This document shows positions 36,328 through 48,972 of a stretch of DNA of 64,000 nucleotides, piece after piece (position 1 is the first letter of the stretch; every line of letters starts with the position of its first letter). Source of the stretch: Formicarius rufipectus (Eukaryota > Chordata > Aves > Passeriformes > Formicariidae). The stretch spans positions 62,001 to 126,000 of the forward strand of contig VXAU01001869.1 of assembly GCA_013399695.1 (NCBI GenBank), read 5' to 3'. A program made the position numbers and the translations under genes. The notes beneath the pieces were generated by a model. The model searched no databases. It was not told where the DNA came from and was given only the letters and a program-made list of their open reading frames with translations.

Positions 36328-38954
36328 CAAGCTGGGACACACTTCCAGAATGAGCATGCTATCTTCCTGGCTAGCCTAAAGTGAAGTCACACCCACATCA
36401 CCTCCTCAAAAAAATGAATAGCTTGATAGGTAAGCTCTGCCTGTGGCAAAGCCCCAGTGACAGTATCATACAGACCATCAGAGGCAAGGGTGCCTTGTTA
36501 TTGAATTTTGAAGTTAACACAGACTGCTGCCTACTAGTCCCAAAAGACTAGGATATAGTCGAGTTTCACATGGTAACATTATGTATGTAAAGTCTATTTT
36601 AAGTAACTTTTTAGAAGTTTCTAAAAAGCATTCATTATCATTTTTCTTCTCCTTCAAAGTCTGTATAATTGAACTCCTGGAGTTAAGACAGCCTGTCTTT
36701 TCAGGCAGAGATTCATGGGGGAAAAAAACCTGTCAATCAAACTATTTTCATATTTTTAAAACACGATTTTATCATTGGGTCAAATTGCAGCAAGAGGTGA
36801 CATCTAAGTGTCCTTGGTTAAGTGCCTGGGTGATCTGCACAGCACTTTTCTGCAGAATACTAAAGCAATCAAAAGTCATACTGATCAAAATTCTATGCAG
36901 TACAATCAAGTATTCTCTCAGTGACAGCTGTTAAGTGAAACTCTGGAAAAGAGATTTAGGCTTGTTTGTTTGTTTTAATTTGAGGTTTCTGGTACTAAAT
37001 TTTGCTTAAGAGGAAATCTCACTCTCTTCTGTCAACGTACATCTGTCCTCACTCTGAAAGCTGCCACCTCTTTTAGAACATCACACTCAGGATATTTTCT
37101 CCAGCTACAAGCTCTAAATTGCTAGTGTGCTCCCTGGGCTCATTTATCCTCCAATTCTTTCATTTCTCTTAATTTAACTAATGTTCTCCATTTACCTCAT
37201 AAGGCTCTTTCTTCCTTTTCTTTGTATGATTTTGTTTCCACCCACTGACTCCACACTTTCCCTACAATATTTCTTGCCTTAATCTGCTATAAGCCATCTC
37301 TTATCCAAGTATCTCTTCACATTATTGTTTGTTACAATGTGCTGTTTTATTAGGAAAGGGAAGGGTTCATCTCACCTAACTTTTGCTAATGCAGACATCT
37401 TATGCTTGAGCTTTACTGCTGTCATTGTTGTCAGTGGGGAAAACCAGATACTTTTGCCATCCTGTTTCAGACACCTATTTCACCAGGCAGTGAAGCACAC
37501 CTTGGAGGTACACATCTCGTTCCTCTGACCAGAAGTCTACACTGCAGTTTTGGATATGAATATCTGTTTTGTCAGACACCCATGGGATGAGATGAACTGG
37601 CCTGAGCAAACTGTGCTTTGGGAGCTCAACCATCACTCTCCTACCTGAATGCCACTGTGAATCCCAGCAAGACAGTCTTTGGCTCCTTTGCCTGATAACT
37701 CTGGCATAGTGAACAGCAGGAAAACAGAGAACATTACTCAGTTTGCAATAACTCACGAGAATGTCCCAAATATAGATACATACACATATTTAGAAAGATA
37801 GATTATTTGCTTTCTGCCTTTTTTTTTTCTGCTCATCCCCAGTGATTATGCCAACATATGACTATTAGTGTTTGACAACAGAAACTGCCCACTCTAACAC
37901 ATTTCTTTCAACTGTGATGCTCTACATCTGCTTTTTCTCTGGAGACAGAATTCATCCTGGACCTATTCTTCCTATTTCCAAATGAATCCCATCTACTCAG
38001 CCCCACTTCTTTACCAGACAACTTCCTGGCTCCTTGCAACTTCCATTATTGGAGTCACCTCTTGGCTACCACAGTTCCCTGTTTCTGCCCATCAGCCTTG
38101 CCAAAGCTGCTAATTGCTTTCTTTACTATTCATGCCATACTTGGGGGCAGCACCTTTTTTTGAACAGGAAGTGAGGACAGCTACAGGGAGTTTCCCTCTG
38201 TCCTCCCTCTTTTCCCAGGTTGTTTGCTGTAGATAAACGAAAGGAACAAAGAGTATTTCCCACTTCCCACAGGACAGAGTAGGGTATCCAGGGTCTTTGT
38301 GCTCCCTCATACCCAATAACTTTCAACAGAGGCCGATTTAAGTTGCTAAAAAGAGCCAGGAATTTTTTCTGTTTTCTGAACAGTTGTTTATGGGATCACT
38401 GGCAAGTTACATAAACTTACGATTATCACATATTCTGTGGGCACTGGGGGAGAAGCAACCCTACAATTAACATAATGTCAGATCAGGAGAATAGCAGCTA
38501 CTGTGCATCAAGCATCAACAATTATGTTGATGCTTTCGCCTTGTAACTAGCTGTCAGGGGGTCAGGATAGAGGAGGTGTGAGATGCAGATCATGGTGAAT
38601 ATAATGATGCTAACAGCCCTCCCTCTCTTCAGGTAGCCCTGCTGCACCTTTACCCAGATAACAACCCTTCTACACCCCTTTCTCTGAAACACCTTCTTGC
38701 ATTTCTTCAATGTTAGTTATAATACTTCAGGGTAGGAGATCATGTGGATTTTCCCTCAGGCAGGGCTAAAACCTATTAGAAACCCATCATTCCTTGTGCT
38801 CTAATTGGACTGATGTTGGCTTTAGCCAGGAGCTCTCCAGGCAGGGATGTCAGTGAGCCAGCAATACTCCGAGACCCAGAGGCAAGGCCACCCCTTTGCC
38901 AGGCTTCTGCATGGCACCTTGTGCAGCAAGACTTTTATCCCTTTTGAGGCTTTT

Positions 38955-39200
38955 AAGATGCTACTGTATTGTAAAACTAGGAATACTGACTATCATAGTA
39001 TTCCCCTCTCTCCTCATGAAGACCTTCCACCCCTTTCACATAGTTAATAATCCTCTCACCCAACACTTTCCAAAGTGTTGTACATTTGTTTGTTTTTTTC
39101 CTATTATAATTATAAGCTCTTCAGGGCAGAGAATTTGCCTTTATCTATGCTGGTAATGTTAATGTCAATTTACTGCACTATATAAATATTTTCTAATAAC
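38955..39200 (+). repeat. possible MIR / CORE-SINE remnant
   Basis: ATTGTAAAACTAGGAATACT is followed about 130 bp later by TATAAGCTCTTCAGGGCAGA and then CTGCACTATATAAATATT. These recall the ordered landmarks of MIR-type SINEs: the CTGTAAAATGGGG core, the TAAGCTC..GAGGGCAGGGA block, and the ATAAATA end. The copy is very diverged and was identified by eye. Confidence 0.4.
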
Positions 39201-40349
39201 AAGGGCAATAACAAGAATAATGTATTTACTTTAACACAGTATTTCCAGCCTTCAAGATACAATAAGAAATAACCCAAAGTCAACAAGACCAAAAGATTTG
39301 CAGAACCTTTAACCATGAAGCGGAAGTCATGGAGCCACTCTGTGAAACTTTGGTAAATTAGTTACTTATATTCATAAATAGCAGTAAAAATCCTTGCAAA
39401 TTGACCCTGTGGAAAATATAAAGCAGAACATAACCAGTGTAAACCAGCAGAGCACTGCTTCACATGTGTATTATAAGGGTCACAAATGGCCTTCTAGTTA
39501 CTTTTTAAACAAATGCAGTGTTAATACTTTCACTGCAACATTATGAATAAAGCATTTGGCCTGTAGCTATGAATATGGTATCTGATGGCATTTGACTTGT
39601 TTGTTTATACTGTCATCTAGAAAATTTATGTACCATGCTCTCTTGGACTCAATCTTGACTTCACCTCTTGAACATGCAGAGGACACAGCCCATGTGGAGC
39701 GCTCTGGGGTGCAGCAGTTCACCTCAGCTTTCCTGATGTACCTTGATGGCTACACTTAATACCCTCCCTACAGCAGCACAGAGCTCTCCTGGCACAAGGG
39801 AGGGAGAACAAGGTGCCAGCAGTGTCCATGCCTCTTCAGCACCATATCCGCTCATGTTGTTAATGGTTTCTTTGCTCTTTAAGGCTCTAAGGTATCAAAT
39901 TAATCAAAATAATGGCAGTGATGGAAGAGATTAAACTGACAGGAGTATGAACTGCTCTTGTTTATCCAGGTGATAATACAGGAAGTGCAATGCAGATATA
40001 TGTAGAGGACAAAGCCCTGTCCTTTCAATTTATAGCATGAATAGAAAATGCTTTGTGAGACTGCTGTATTCCTGTCTAAAATATATGGTTTAATTCAGGA
40101 GTGCCAGAGTGACATTAGAGGAATCTGATATACAAGTGGTCAGGTTAAATGACCTCTATGTACCTCCTTGCCTGAAGCAAGTGGAGCATTTTGAATAGGT
40201 CCCATTTATTATTCTTTTAATTGCCTACTAATATTTCTTCCAGTAGAAAAGACTAATAGAGCCCTTTTGCCTCCAAATGTCTTCCAAACTATCCAAAATG
40301 GCCAATTCAGCCAAAATAAATAAAGGTCTTCAGTTCTCTAGAAAAGAAA

Positions 40350-40500
40350 AAGAAACTGGACAGAGACTCAGGAGATTCACGTTCCTCAAACAGCCCTGCA
40401 ACACACCTTTGGAAAGTAATTTAAACTGTCTATGCCTTGATCCCTCCCCCTACATGAAATGGTATGATTACACTTTCTTTATCCCAGACTTTATTAATCT
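40350..40500 (+). repeat. possible MIR / CORE-SINE remnant
   Basis: The sequence carries GACTCAGGAGATTCACGTTC, then TTTGGAAAGTAATTTAAACT, GTCTATGCCTTGATCCCTC and ATGAAATGGTATGATTACAC. The order recalls the MIR central region (GGGCAAGTCATTTAACCTCT, TGTGCCTCAGTTTCC, AAAATGGGGATAATA). Highly diverged; not confirmed by alignment. Confidence 0.35.
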
Positions 40501-43010
40501 TGCCTAGTAAGGTCATTCTCTGCTTATGGAGTATGTTCAGCATCACAGAACCATGTCCTGGACCTGCAAATAACACAGGATTACATCAGGTTGAGGAATT
40601 TTTTTTTCCCCATAAAAATCCAAACCAAAGCAGAGTAGAATAAACAACAACAGTATCATAATTTCCAATGGAATCACTGTCTATCTAAACGTGGAGAAAA
40701 CAGCAAGTTTCCTTTAAAAGCACTTGCAATGAAATTCACACTCTGTCAGGTGTAAATTACAGCCTGTATCTCATCTTGTTCTATCTACAGCTCCTTTCTT
40801 AGTCATGCATAGAACCAGTGTACAAAAATATTTCCTGCATGTGATCAAGTGAGTAGGGGCATACAAGATGCAAACAAAATATAAGACTTAAAAAAAAGGG
40901 GTTTACTGGCATCTTAAGAGAAAACCAAAAGTCTGTAATCATGCCATTTCTCATTGATTTACAATCGTGCTTGGGAACACAATTCAAATAAATCTATGAA
41001 ATATTTTCTTTAAGAAGTTACAGAGAACTAAGATAGCTAGAAATAAATGATAGAAAAAATAATAATCCCAGGAACACGATTATACTGTGCAATCACAGAC
41101 ACAGTAGATCACTTAATTTAAGTTCTAATCATAACAGACCTGCTCAGTGGAAGAGCCCGGGAAACGTTTTTCATCTTTTTTCCCCCCCAGTGTTTTATAC
41201 AACACCTTCTCACTGTATATGGTTTACAACATCTTATAGATTCAGGCCATATCTATACACCACACTAAGCACTGCAGAAACCCAGTTTCATCTATGTTCA
41301 TATTTGAAATAATCTCCCCAAGTCCAATGGGTTGGAGACACTGCAAAGTGCATCACTAAGTTTGGGAGGAGTCACCAGATGGAGTTGTAGTGTACTCTTG
41401 AGCTAGTCCATATTTCAGAGTACAAACAAGATTTTAGCCTGGGTAGAAAACAAATGTTCTTAATCTTCTTTAGGACAAGTGTGGCTCAGGGCAAGGAAAT
41501 AGTGTATTTAGTTTAATTACATGTCCAGAAACGTCTGAGCTAGGAATAGTCTTTCAAGTTCACAGTTTCCTTTCATTCAGGAATAGCTAAAAAGTCTTAA
41601 TTGTTAAACTATTTATACAAGGTTTATACCTAAGTTTTACCACTGATTAGCTCTCCAAATGCTAATCAGTTAGTGAAGACTTGATGTTTGCCACAGCTCA
41701 GAGAGAGAAGCAATAGTTTTCTGGATGATATTCAAACACCTTTGTGAAGCACTATGGCTAAACATTTGCTTGTTCAAATAGTGCATGAACAAAACAGTTT
41801 TGTATGATTTCTCAGTGAATGAAAAGAGATGCCATACCTGCTGTGAATGGCTACATATGTTCTGAAAAATCTGCAGACAAAGTACCATACTTGCCTGTTA
41901 TGTCTAGCACAGTTTTTTGCACTTTCCAGGATAAGGCAATCAAGCTTTGACCATTAGCTTCCTAGCAATCAAATTTGGGCCACTAAATTCAGTTTAACTG
42001 AAGCTCACACATGTTTCTAAGAGAAGTTTAATGATGGAAAGATTCATGTTCCATCTCATCTTAGTGGTACTCAGATTCATGTATGCAGATCTGTCACTGA
42101 GAATGGCCTGGCCTCTGTTATCATTAATTGAAGAAGCATGTTAAGAGACTTAGCAGGGAAAAAAAAATATCCAAATTTGAAATGTCAAGAGACAGATCCA
42201 TCTAGTTTCATATCCTGTAGTTATAATATACCTTAATTACAGTTAATTAGGAGATATTGTTCCTAGTGGAAGAGCATCTGACATAGTTTTTGTGGGTGAT
42301 TAAACATAGAACCGAATTCAATGCATTTGCTGAATGTGGGATTTGTTTACTGTGACTATACAACTCTATCTAGAGTATCATTCCTGTTACATAGCACAAC
42401 AAAAGAAAGTCACAGGCAAAAAATATTTCCGTTGCCTCATGATGCTTTAGTATTCCCTGCTGCCTTCTTAAATTTTCTGCTGCTGGCCCCTTAGGACTCC
42501 AGCACATGATGCAGCTCCCACTGTGGGAGGATTCTCATTGGGCTTCAGCTGAGCCACATCAGATCCTAAATGAGTAGCAGAGAGAGGAAAAGGCTGAGGG
42601 AAAACAAGTGCTCCAGGAATTGACCTCTGTGGAAAAATAGTGAAGTCTGGCACAGAATCAATGAGGGCTTCAACACCATTTGTGAAAGAGTAATCTTTGA
42701 TTTATTGGAGGAGTGCTATTAGCTGTACTCTTTTCCCCATACAGTATAAAATAAAAGAAGTAGAAACCCAAGCTGAAGGCACAAGCTCAGCTTCTGCTGG
42801 TGTCAATACAGTTTTCTCGCACTCATTGATCTATGGCTGTATATGACCCTGAAATATGTTTTGCTGGGCTGCCTGAGATCATTGCTCAATGCTTAGAATA
42901 GAAATGTATGGATTGGTTTTATGACTGAAAAGTAAACAGCGTATGTCTTCTGCCTGAAAAGTAACCAAATGAACATTAGTGAAGTAATCTTTTTCCTCAG
43001 CTACCTGGGG

Positions 43011-43042
43011 AAAAAAAAAAAAAAAAGAAAAAAAGAAAAAAA
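43011..43042 (+). repeat. A-rich tract
   Basis: Poly-A broken by single G residues (A16 G A7 G A7), following CTACCTGGGG. Confidence 0.92.
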
Positions 43043-43339
43043 GGTAGCATAATTGGTTAGATTACTTGTACTACAAAGTCTTGGTTTTCACAAACTCTGT
43101 GGACACTCGTTTCCTAAATACTTGTTTACTCTGAACTGCAACAATCGTGATAAATCATTTGCTATTTACTCTTTAGTACAACTACAGGTTTTGGGCAAAG
43201 ATTTTTTTGTTCATTATTTATTAATTTTTCAAAGCAAACCCACTCTTTTAACACATTTTTCCACTCCCAGTGATGGATTTTATCTTTGATTTGTGATCCA
43301 GTTATTTAACTACATCTCACTACTTCTTCCATGAATTGT

Positions 43340-43600
43340 TTATACAGCAACTTGGCAGTATAATTTGCATATCACAGGAAAGATTCCATTACATGTTCCC
43401 AGAGGTGCGGTTTCGCTAGCTTTATCACTTTCTGCCACCTATGCACATCCCAGAAGCAGAGTGTCTGGTTAATCCAGAAAGGCATTTCCTGGCTGCCAAT
43501 ACTAATTAAACATTAATGGTGCAGTAACAACATTTTCAGCCACTCAAAACTTATCTCCTCATTGTCTTCAATAAATATAATACCGTAAAAGATATTTATC
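43340..43600. promoter_or_regulatory. candidate conserved non-coding element (enhancer-like)
   Basis: Within 160 bp there are several textbook motifs: ATTTGCAT (POU octamer) at 43363-43370, TGCGGTTT (RUNX-like) at 43406-43413, TTAATCC (OTX/CRX-like) at 43469-43475, TAATTA (homeodomain) at 43503-43508 and ATTAAT at 43512-43517. There is no simple repeat or recognisable transposon. Motif clusters of this kind arise by chance in AT-rich DNA, so this is only a candidate. Confidence 0.25.
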
Positions 43601-44805
43601 TTTTTATACAAATTTTCCTGCCACAGAAAAATCACTGAGCTTTACATTCACTGTATTCTCTTTGGCTGTTGCAGACTTGACCTAAAATAATTAGACAAGG
43701 AACAAATGCACAAGAAAACCCCAAACAAAACACTGGAAATAAGGGAAATGTACTCAGAAGCAGAGTAACTCCATGTACCGCAGAAGAGCTGAAGACCTGG
43801 GGCTAGACACAGTATTTGCTCTCCAGACTCTTATTTGATGACCAAATGGGATAACTGCTCTAAGTGCAAGTTTCATGCTGATATAAAGCCCATGTTTGAG
43901 TGTATTCCAGATTATTCTCCCCCCATTGTATAAACATTAGAAAAATGACATCACTGTAACTTTCACTGAGAGGAGAATTACTCCAAGAGCACTCTAGCAA
44001 CATCAAAGCATACAACCACCAGGGATCAGGGCACAGGAATTAAAGGGGAACCAGAACCACACCACAGTCAAACAACAATTAATTTCCTTACACAAAGCAC
44101 TGTTGCCTCCAGATGGCTTCCCAATAAGCAGACAAACAGTCCTGTGCCTTCAAACATAACTGGCCAACGTACACTTGGGGGGACACACACTTTGTGGGTA
44201 CTAAAACTTGCTATCTTTGATTGTCCCTCTGTAATTCCACATTGCAGTGAAAGACCATGCACGTGAAATTTCAGAAATGCAAATTCCATTTGGTTAAAAT
44301 TTGGACTCTGAGATCTAGATTAGAATTATTAACAAAAAGAGCCTTCGCAGAAAGTGACTCATGCAAACATAGTAACACCTCCCAGTTGCATTCAGTGCAA
44401 TAGCCAACCCAGCATCTTTCTAGCAATGTGACAAATTCACAAAATCCCTAACGCTATAGAAGGCTTGAAGAGAGAGAAGGGGTTGACAAAACTAATGGGC
44501 TACTGAGTCAGTAGCCTTTGAGTCACAACGTCAACCTCAGTGAAGAGTGATTGAAACTGGTTATACCCCATAGCCAAAGACTGCATTATATAGTGCAATA
44601 GCCAGCAGTCATAGTGACAGAGCAAAAGGCAGAATAAGCACAGCTGTGCGCTCAAGTCTAAGGATAGCCTGGTGGGCAGGAAGGAAAATCGGAGCTGTTC
44701 CTGCCTGTTTAAAAGAGAGCATTTAGTTTTGGAGTCTATCAGCATGATCCTTTTTGAACACATTATGTTTACCGACATGCTACCCTGACATTTTCATTTA
44801 GTAGT

Positions 44806-44957
44806 ACAAAAAAAACCAACCAGCCAAAAACAAAACAAAACAAAAAAACCCAAACCAAAAACAAACAAACAAAAAAACAACAAACAAACAACAACAACAA
44901 AACAAAAACCCAAAACAAAACAAAAACAAACAAACAAACAAAACCCAAAAAAGGCAA
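44806..44957 (+). repeat. long (CAAA)n low-complexity island
   Basis: About 150 bp made almost wholly of CAAA, CAAAA and CAA units (for example AACAAACAAACAAAAAAACA). It is the longest simple-sequence island in the window. The 62-codon frame on the opposite strand, nearly all F, V, C and L, is only its translation. Confidence 0.94.
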
Positions 44958-45084
44958 AACAGAAGGTAAAGTTATAAAATCAAATATGTTTTCTGCATGT
45001 TAGAAGTAGTATTGCTTCCACAGAGACCTGGAAGCTCAAACAGCTGCAGCACTGTGACAGTACATGAAAACCAAAAAATGGAAC

Positions 45085-45765
45085 TGACCTGGGTTTCACG
45101 GTTCAAGCGTGCTGTGGCAGGGATCCCGGCACTACTTCCAAATTCAAAGCTTCAATAAACACAGTTGTAGTTCCTTGAAATGGATGCTTTTAATGCAATC
45201 TGAAAAGGGTGAGAGAAAGGGCATACTCCTGAAACCTATGTTTCTTAGATATAAATTCTGCCTGGAGAAGCCCAGCTCGTGACTGCTTGCTATTAAGACT
45301 GTACGGGAGAGAGGGAGCGTCTTTGAGTTCACATACTTAACGCTCAGTGGTGTGTCTGTGGAGTGGCAGGAAATAAACAACAGTGAGGAGGGGTTAACCA
45401 GAGACCTGCTGGCTAAAATCTATATGCCAAGAAACAGAAGGGAGAAGGCTGCAAGGTCCGATATAGTTCAATTGTTTCTAATAAGGGACCAGCCACAGAG
45501 CTACCAGGCACAAAAACGCCTGTCACAAGCTGTACCCACTTTCTATTCCCCCCAAACTCAAAATAACACTTGTGCATCATGCCATGTCAGGTCTTCTGAC
45601 TTGACCTAGAACATCCTCCTAGTTCCCAAATAAGCCACCTAAGCAAAGATCTCCACAATGTCTGAAACTCCTCAATAGCACCCCAAGATCCATCCTCCAA
45701 CTTATTTCCTAAAAGAGCTGTGTGCCTTCTGAAAATAATGCCACCATTCCAACGTAACTGCTTCA
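45085..45765. other. local CpG cluster in AT-rich intron, nature unknown
   Basis: About ten CpG dinucleotides lie in under 700 bp (for example in CACGGTTCAAGCGTG, ATCCCGGCAC, GTACGGGAG, TTAACGCTCAG, AAAACGCCTG). Most of the surrounding intron is CpG-poor. The stretch lies between two (CAAA)n islands. I do not recognise a repeat family or a coding frame in it. It could be a regulatory element, or a mobile-element end I cannot name. Confidence 0.3.
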
Positions 45766-46228
45766 AGGGAACATCCACACATACAGTCAGATACAAGTAG
45801 AAATGTCTCTGAGCCTGATATGAGATAGTAGAAAATCCCTTTATTTGGAACCTGTCTATCAAAATTTCACCAATGCTTCAACAGATTTCCTTTTTCTTCA
45901 CAATTGACTCAGCAGACAGGAAAGGGAAGTGCTTTTTGAAACCACCAGCCATGTATTCAAACAGAGGTATGGACTTGGGCAAGGAGCACAGCACAGGTCA
46001 GAAAATCCAGATGTGGGGAGGGCCTGAGAGGAGAAGAGAGCAGTTGCTCATTATGCTTGGAAGTGTGCAGAGGAAGAATGAGCAAAGCTATGCTTCAGAA
46101 GAGCTCTTTCTGATGCAACATGTAAAGGATGGAGCAGATATTTTCCAGACGATCCACCCCAAGCACCAACACTGGCAGAAATCAGAGACAGGTGAAGACA
46201 TGGGGTACTGCCCCCTACCCACCCTCCC

Positions 46229-46346
46229 AACAACAACAAAACAAAACAAACAAACAAAAAACCACAAAAAAAACCCAAAACAAACAAACACAAAACCCCC
46301 CAAAAAACAAACAAAAACCCACAAAAAAAAAGGTACAAAGAAAAAA
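46229..46346 (+). repeat. (CAAA)n low-complexity island
   Basis: AACAACAACAAAACAAAACA, AACAAACAAAAAACCACAAA and similar units continue to 46346. It forms the 3' part of a 158-codon chance frame rich in K, Q, N, P and T. Confidence 0.93.
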
Positions 46347-47188
46347 TAACAACTCTACAATAGAATTACTGGACATTGAGAAAACATCCAATAGCAATGA
46401 AGAAGCATAAGGTAGTACTGTGGTTGCATACACTTTTTTTCACACAGACTTGTTATAGCTGCCAACCCAGGCAATTTTGTTTCTCTAGATATTTACTCTA
46501 CACTTGCAAAAGGAAATGGCATTTTTCATCCCATCTTGACTGGAATAGAGAATACATTTGGATTATAAATAGTTTAGAATTACTTGTTAATATTGTTGGC
46601 TTTTCTGTATCTACTTGTAGGAAGGATAGGAGGGAGAAAATGGATAATACTTTACACATAAAACCACTGAATAGAAAAACAGAAAGCAAGCTTTGTTTTC
46701 AACACATTTTAACTAGTCAAGTGACAAGAATCAGTTGCCTTGGAAGCAGATCTGCAGCTAAATGAAACCTTTCACCTGTCCAACATATGAAATATTTATT
46801 ATCTGAGGGTGACTAGAGATTCAATAAAGCCAGAAATACAATGCGGAAAGCAGACCCTCGCTCACCACCTCCATGAATTTCACAGGTCCTGTGGCAGCCA
46901 GATTAGATTTTGCCACAGAGAAAGGAAGTGGGCTCAATTGCAGTATTGGATTTAAGGAGAAATAAAAGTAGAGGAAAGCAATTTCTTAACTTAATATTTG
47001 ATTTAACCAGATTGTTGAAGCAAAATGATGACCCTATGCTGTGTTTAGTACAGCTGGAAAATGTTATTTTCAATTATAAAGAAGAGCCCACTCTCTCTTT
47101 AGATAATTATTTTTCCAATAAATTATTCTTGGTCACTTGTTTCCCCATAAAAATTGTCCAGTGTTTTTGTCTTGTAAAAGTTGTTGGA

Positions 47189-47345
47189 CTGTTGGTTGTG
47201 TTGTTTTGTTTTGGTTTTTTTTTTTTTTTTCTCTTTTGGGGGGGGGTGTTTGTTTGGTTTGTTGTTTGTTTGGGGTTTTTTTGTTTTTGTTTTTTTTATA
47301 TTTTGCATGTGTTTTTTGGGATGTTTGTTTTTCTTATTTTTTATA
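47189..47345 (+). repeat. (GTTT)n low-complexity island, inverted relative to its neighbours
   Basis: TTGTTTTGTTTTGGTTTTTT, then GGGGGGGGTGTTTGTTTGGT and TTGTTTGTTTGGGGTTTTTT. It is the complement-type partner of the (CAAA)n islands at 44.8 and 46.2 kb, and it explains the F/C/V/W-rich reading frames here. Confidence 0.93.
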
Positions 47346-48554
47346 TATTGGAATTAATTTATTATTGGGCTGAAACTTGGAAGAGATAACAATCTGAAAA
47401 ACCGTTCATACTAAAATTCAATTACAGGATTCATTGTTTATTTTATCCCAGAGCATCCCTAAGAGTTCGAACCTGCAAAATGGATCACAGTTGATGAAAA
47501 AGTGGGCATGTAATCCAGTTCACTTTATTTTTCAGAAAAAATACTTTTGACATTTCTGTGGCTTCAGAACTGTGAACCAACTATGAACATAAGGCAGAGC
47601 CATTATTTAAGAAAGTGATAATTTTGCATAGCTGCTTTCAGCAGTGAATCACACTTTGAAACAACATTTTTGTCCTTTATCACATTCATTTGTTTCTCAA
47701 AAAATCTGGATTCCAAGGCCTCTGTCATCCTTACTATTGTTAAACAGCTTTAACATCTGCATTCTAAGGTGCTGAAAATGTCTAATTAAGCTAAGGGGTA
47801 AAAATAAAGACAAAAGTCCATTGTCATTATATCCTAAATTGTGCCACAATAAAGTATAATATTTCTGCTAAGTCTGGGGGGTGTGTGTATTGAAGTGACT
47901 GAAAAATTGCAGTTAACAACAACACTAAAATATGATTGTTTTTTCCATGTCCTTATCACACTGCATGGGGCAATTGCACAAAGATTTTAGCAGTAAGTAT
48001 TGGATCAGACAACATCATTTCAAGACAGAATTTCAGGCTTGTGGGTGCTGCACAAGCCTGAATGATCCTGCTCTAAAAATTAAGATGGAAGTGAGTTATG
48101 AACAAGATGGGGAGGACAGGAAGAAGAGCACAAGGAAAGGGACAACATGGTATCTCAAGGGTGCCATTGCACAAAACTGTGCCACCACAAAGTGAATGCA
48201 CAGACTGTTGGAAAATGGGGATTCCTGGCTTCACAGTGGCAGGTAACATTTATCTCCAGCCTCTTTCACAACCCCACAGACGTTAAAATATTAACAAGTT
48301 GTCTGCTCCAGTTATGCTTTTCTAGCATGACTTAGGCCTGTGCCTTAAGAGAGTCCACCTCTGATCCCTGGCAGCAGCACTTCGCCATACCTAGCACATA
48401 ATACTTCATTATATGCTAAGACTTTTCCTAGACTCAGCCTTCACTTTCATTGCTTTTGTACAAATTGCTTCCTCCACATCTGTTACAGTCCTTTTGCCCT
48501 CTCAGAGTGCTGTGCTTACACTTTTCCAAGTTTGCCAGAAAGAGGTTGCTAGGC

Positions 48555-48695
48555 TCCAAGTGCACCAAAAAGCACAGAACGTGCCTTCTTTCCTGCCTTT
48601 CCATATGCCTGGAATATACCCCTTCTTTCCCATCACAGTACATCAAGTACCTTCCCTTTCTTTCAGAAAGCTGAGAATCCATCTGTTAGGCAAGG
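48555..48695. repeat. possible ancient LINE (L2/CR1-like) remnant
   Basis: CATATGCCTGGAATATACCC and, 40 bp later, a CTTTCTTTCAGAAAGCTGAG stretch recall the TGCCTGGAATGCCCTTCCC and following blocks of L2-type LINE ORF2 ends. No frame is conserved. Weak, by-eye assignment. Confidence 0.27.
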
Positions 48696-48972
48696 CGCTC
48701 CATCTGCAACAACAGCAAGTCCAGTGATGTGCTGCCAATATTTCAACAAAGGGCTCCTCTAAACCCATTCCCCTGAGCCAGTAACACAGCCCACGTCCCC
48801 AGGGCGAGGATGCTCGCAGACAGGAGTTGTGTGTGGGATAGGCAGGCTCTATTCATTTGGTTTTCCCATTTCAACAAAATGCTTTCCCATACCCAAAGAA
48901 AGAGTCAGCACCATTTGGCTAATGCTCCTACCAGAAGCATTAATACTTGGGCCTTAGGAAGAGAAAGAAACA

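Larger units (their letters stand above)
36328..43010. other. ENOX1: ENOX1 intron with pyrimidine-rich block and SINE-like scraps
   Basis: From about 37.02 to 38.11 kb the plus strand is markedly pyrimidine-rich (purine-rich in the ENOX1 transcript). Around 39 and 40.4 kb there are MIR-like remnants. The TTTTTTCCCCCCCAG at 41.18 kb looks like a splice acceptor on the plus strand but no exon follows. Confidence 0.5.

Noticed and set aside
39743..39934. 63-codon plus-strand frame with moderate base composition
   Set aside because: No domain, no splice sites and no match to known proteins; the surrounding sequence is ordinary intron.
41170..41195. strong splice-acceptor-like TTTTTTCCCCCCCAG on the plus strand
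   Set aside because: No coding frame or donor follows in a sensible position, and it is antisense to the host gene; most likely a chance pyrimidine run.
45873..46349. 158-codon open frame on the plus strand
   Set aside because: The C-terminal third is the (CAAA)n island read as K, Q, N, T and P; the rest has no family resemblance.
46910..47389. 159-codon open frame on the plus strand, the longest in the window
   Set aside because: Its second half is the translation of the (GTTT)n island (F, V, C, L, W only). The first half has no recognisable domain and no splice or start context.
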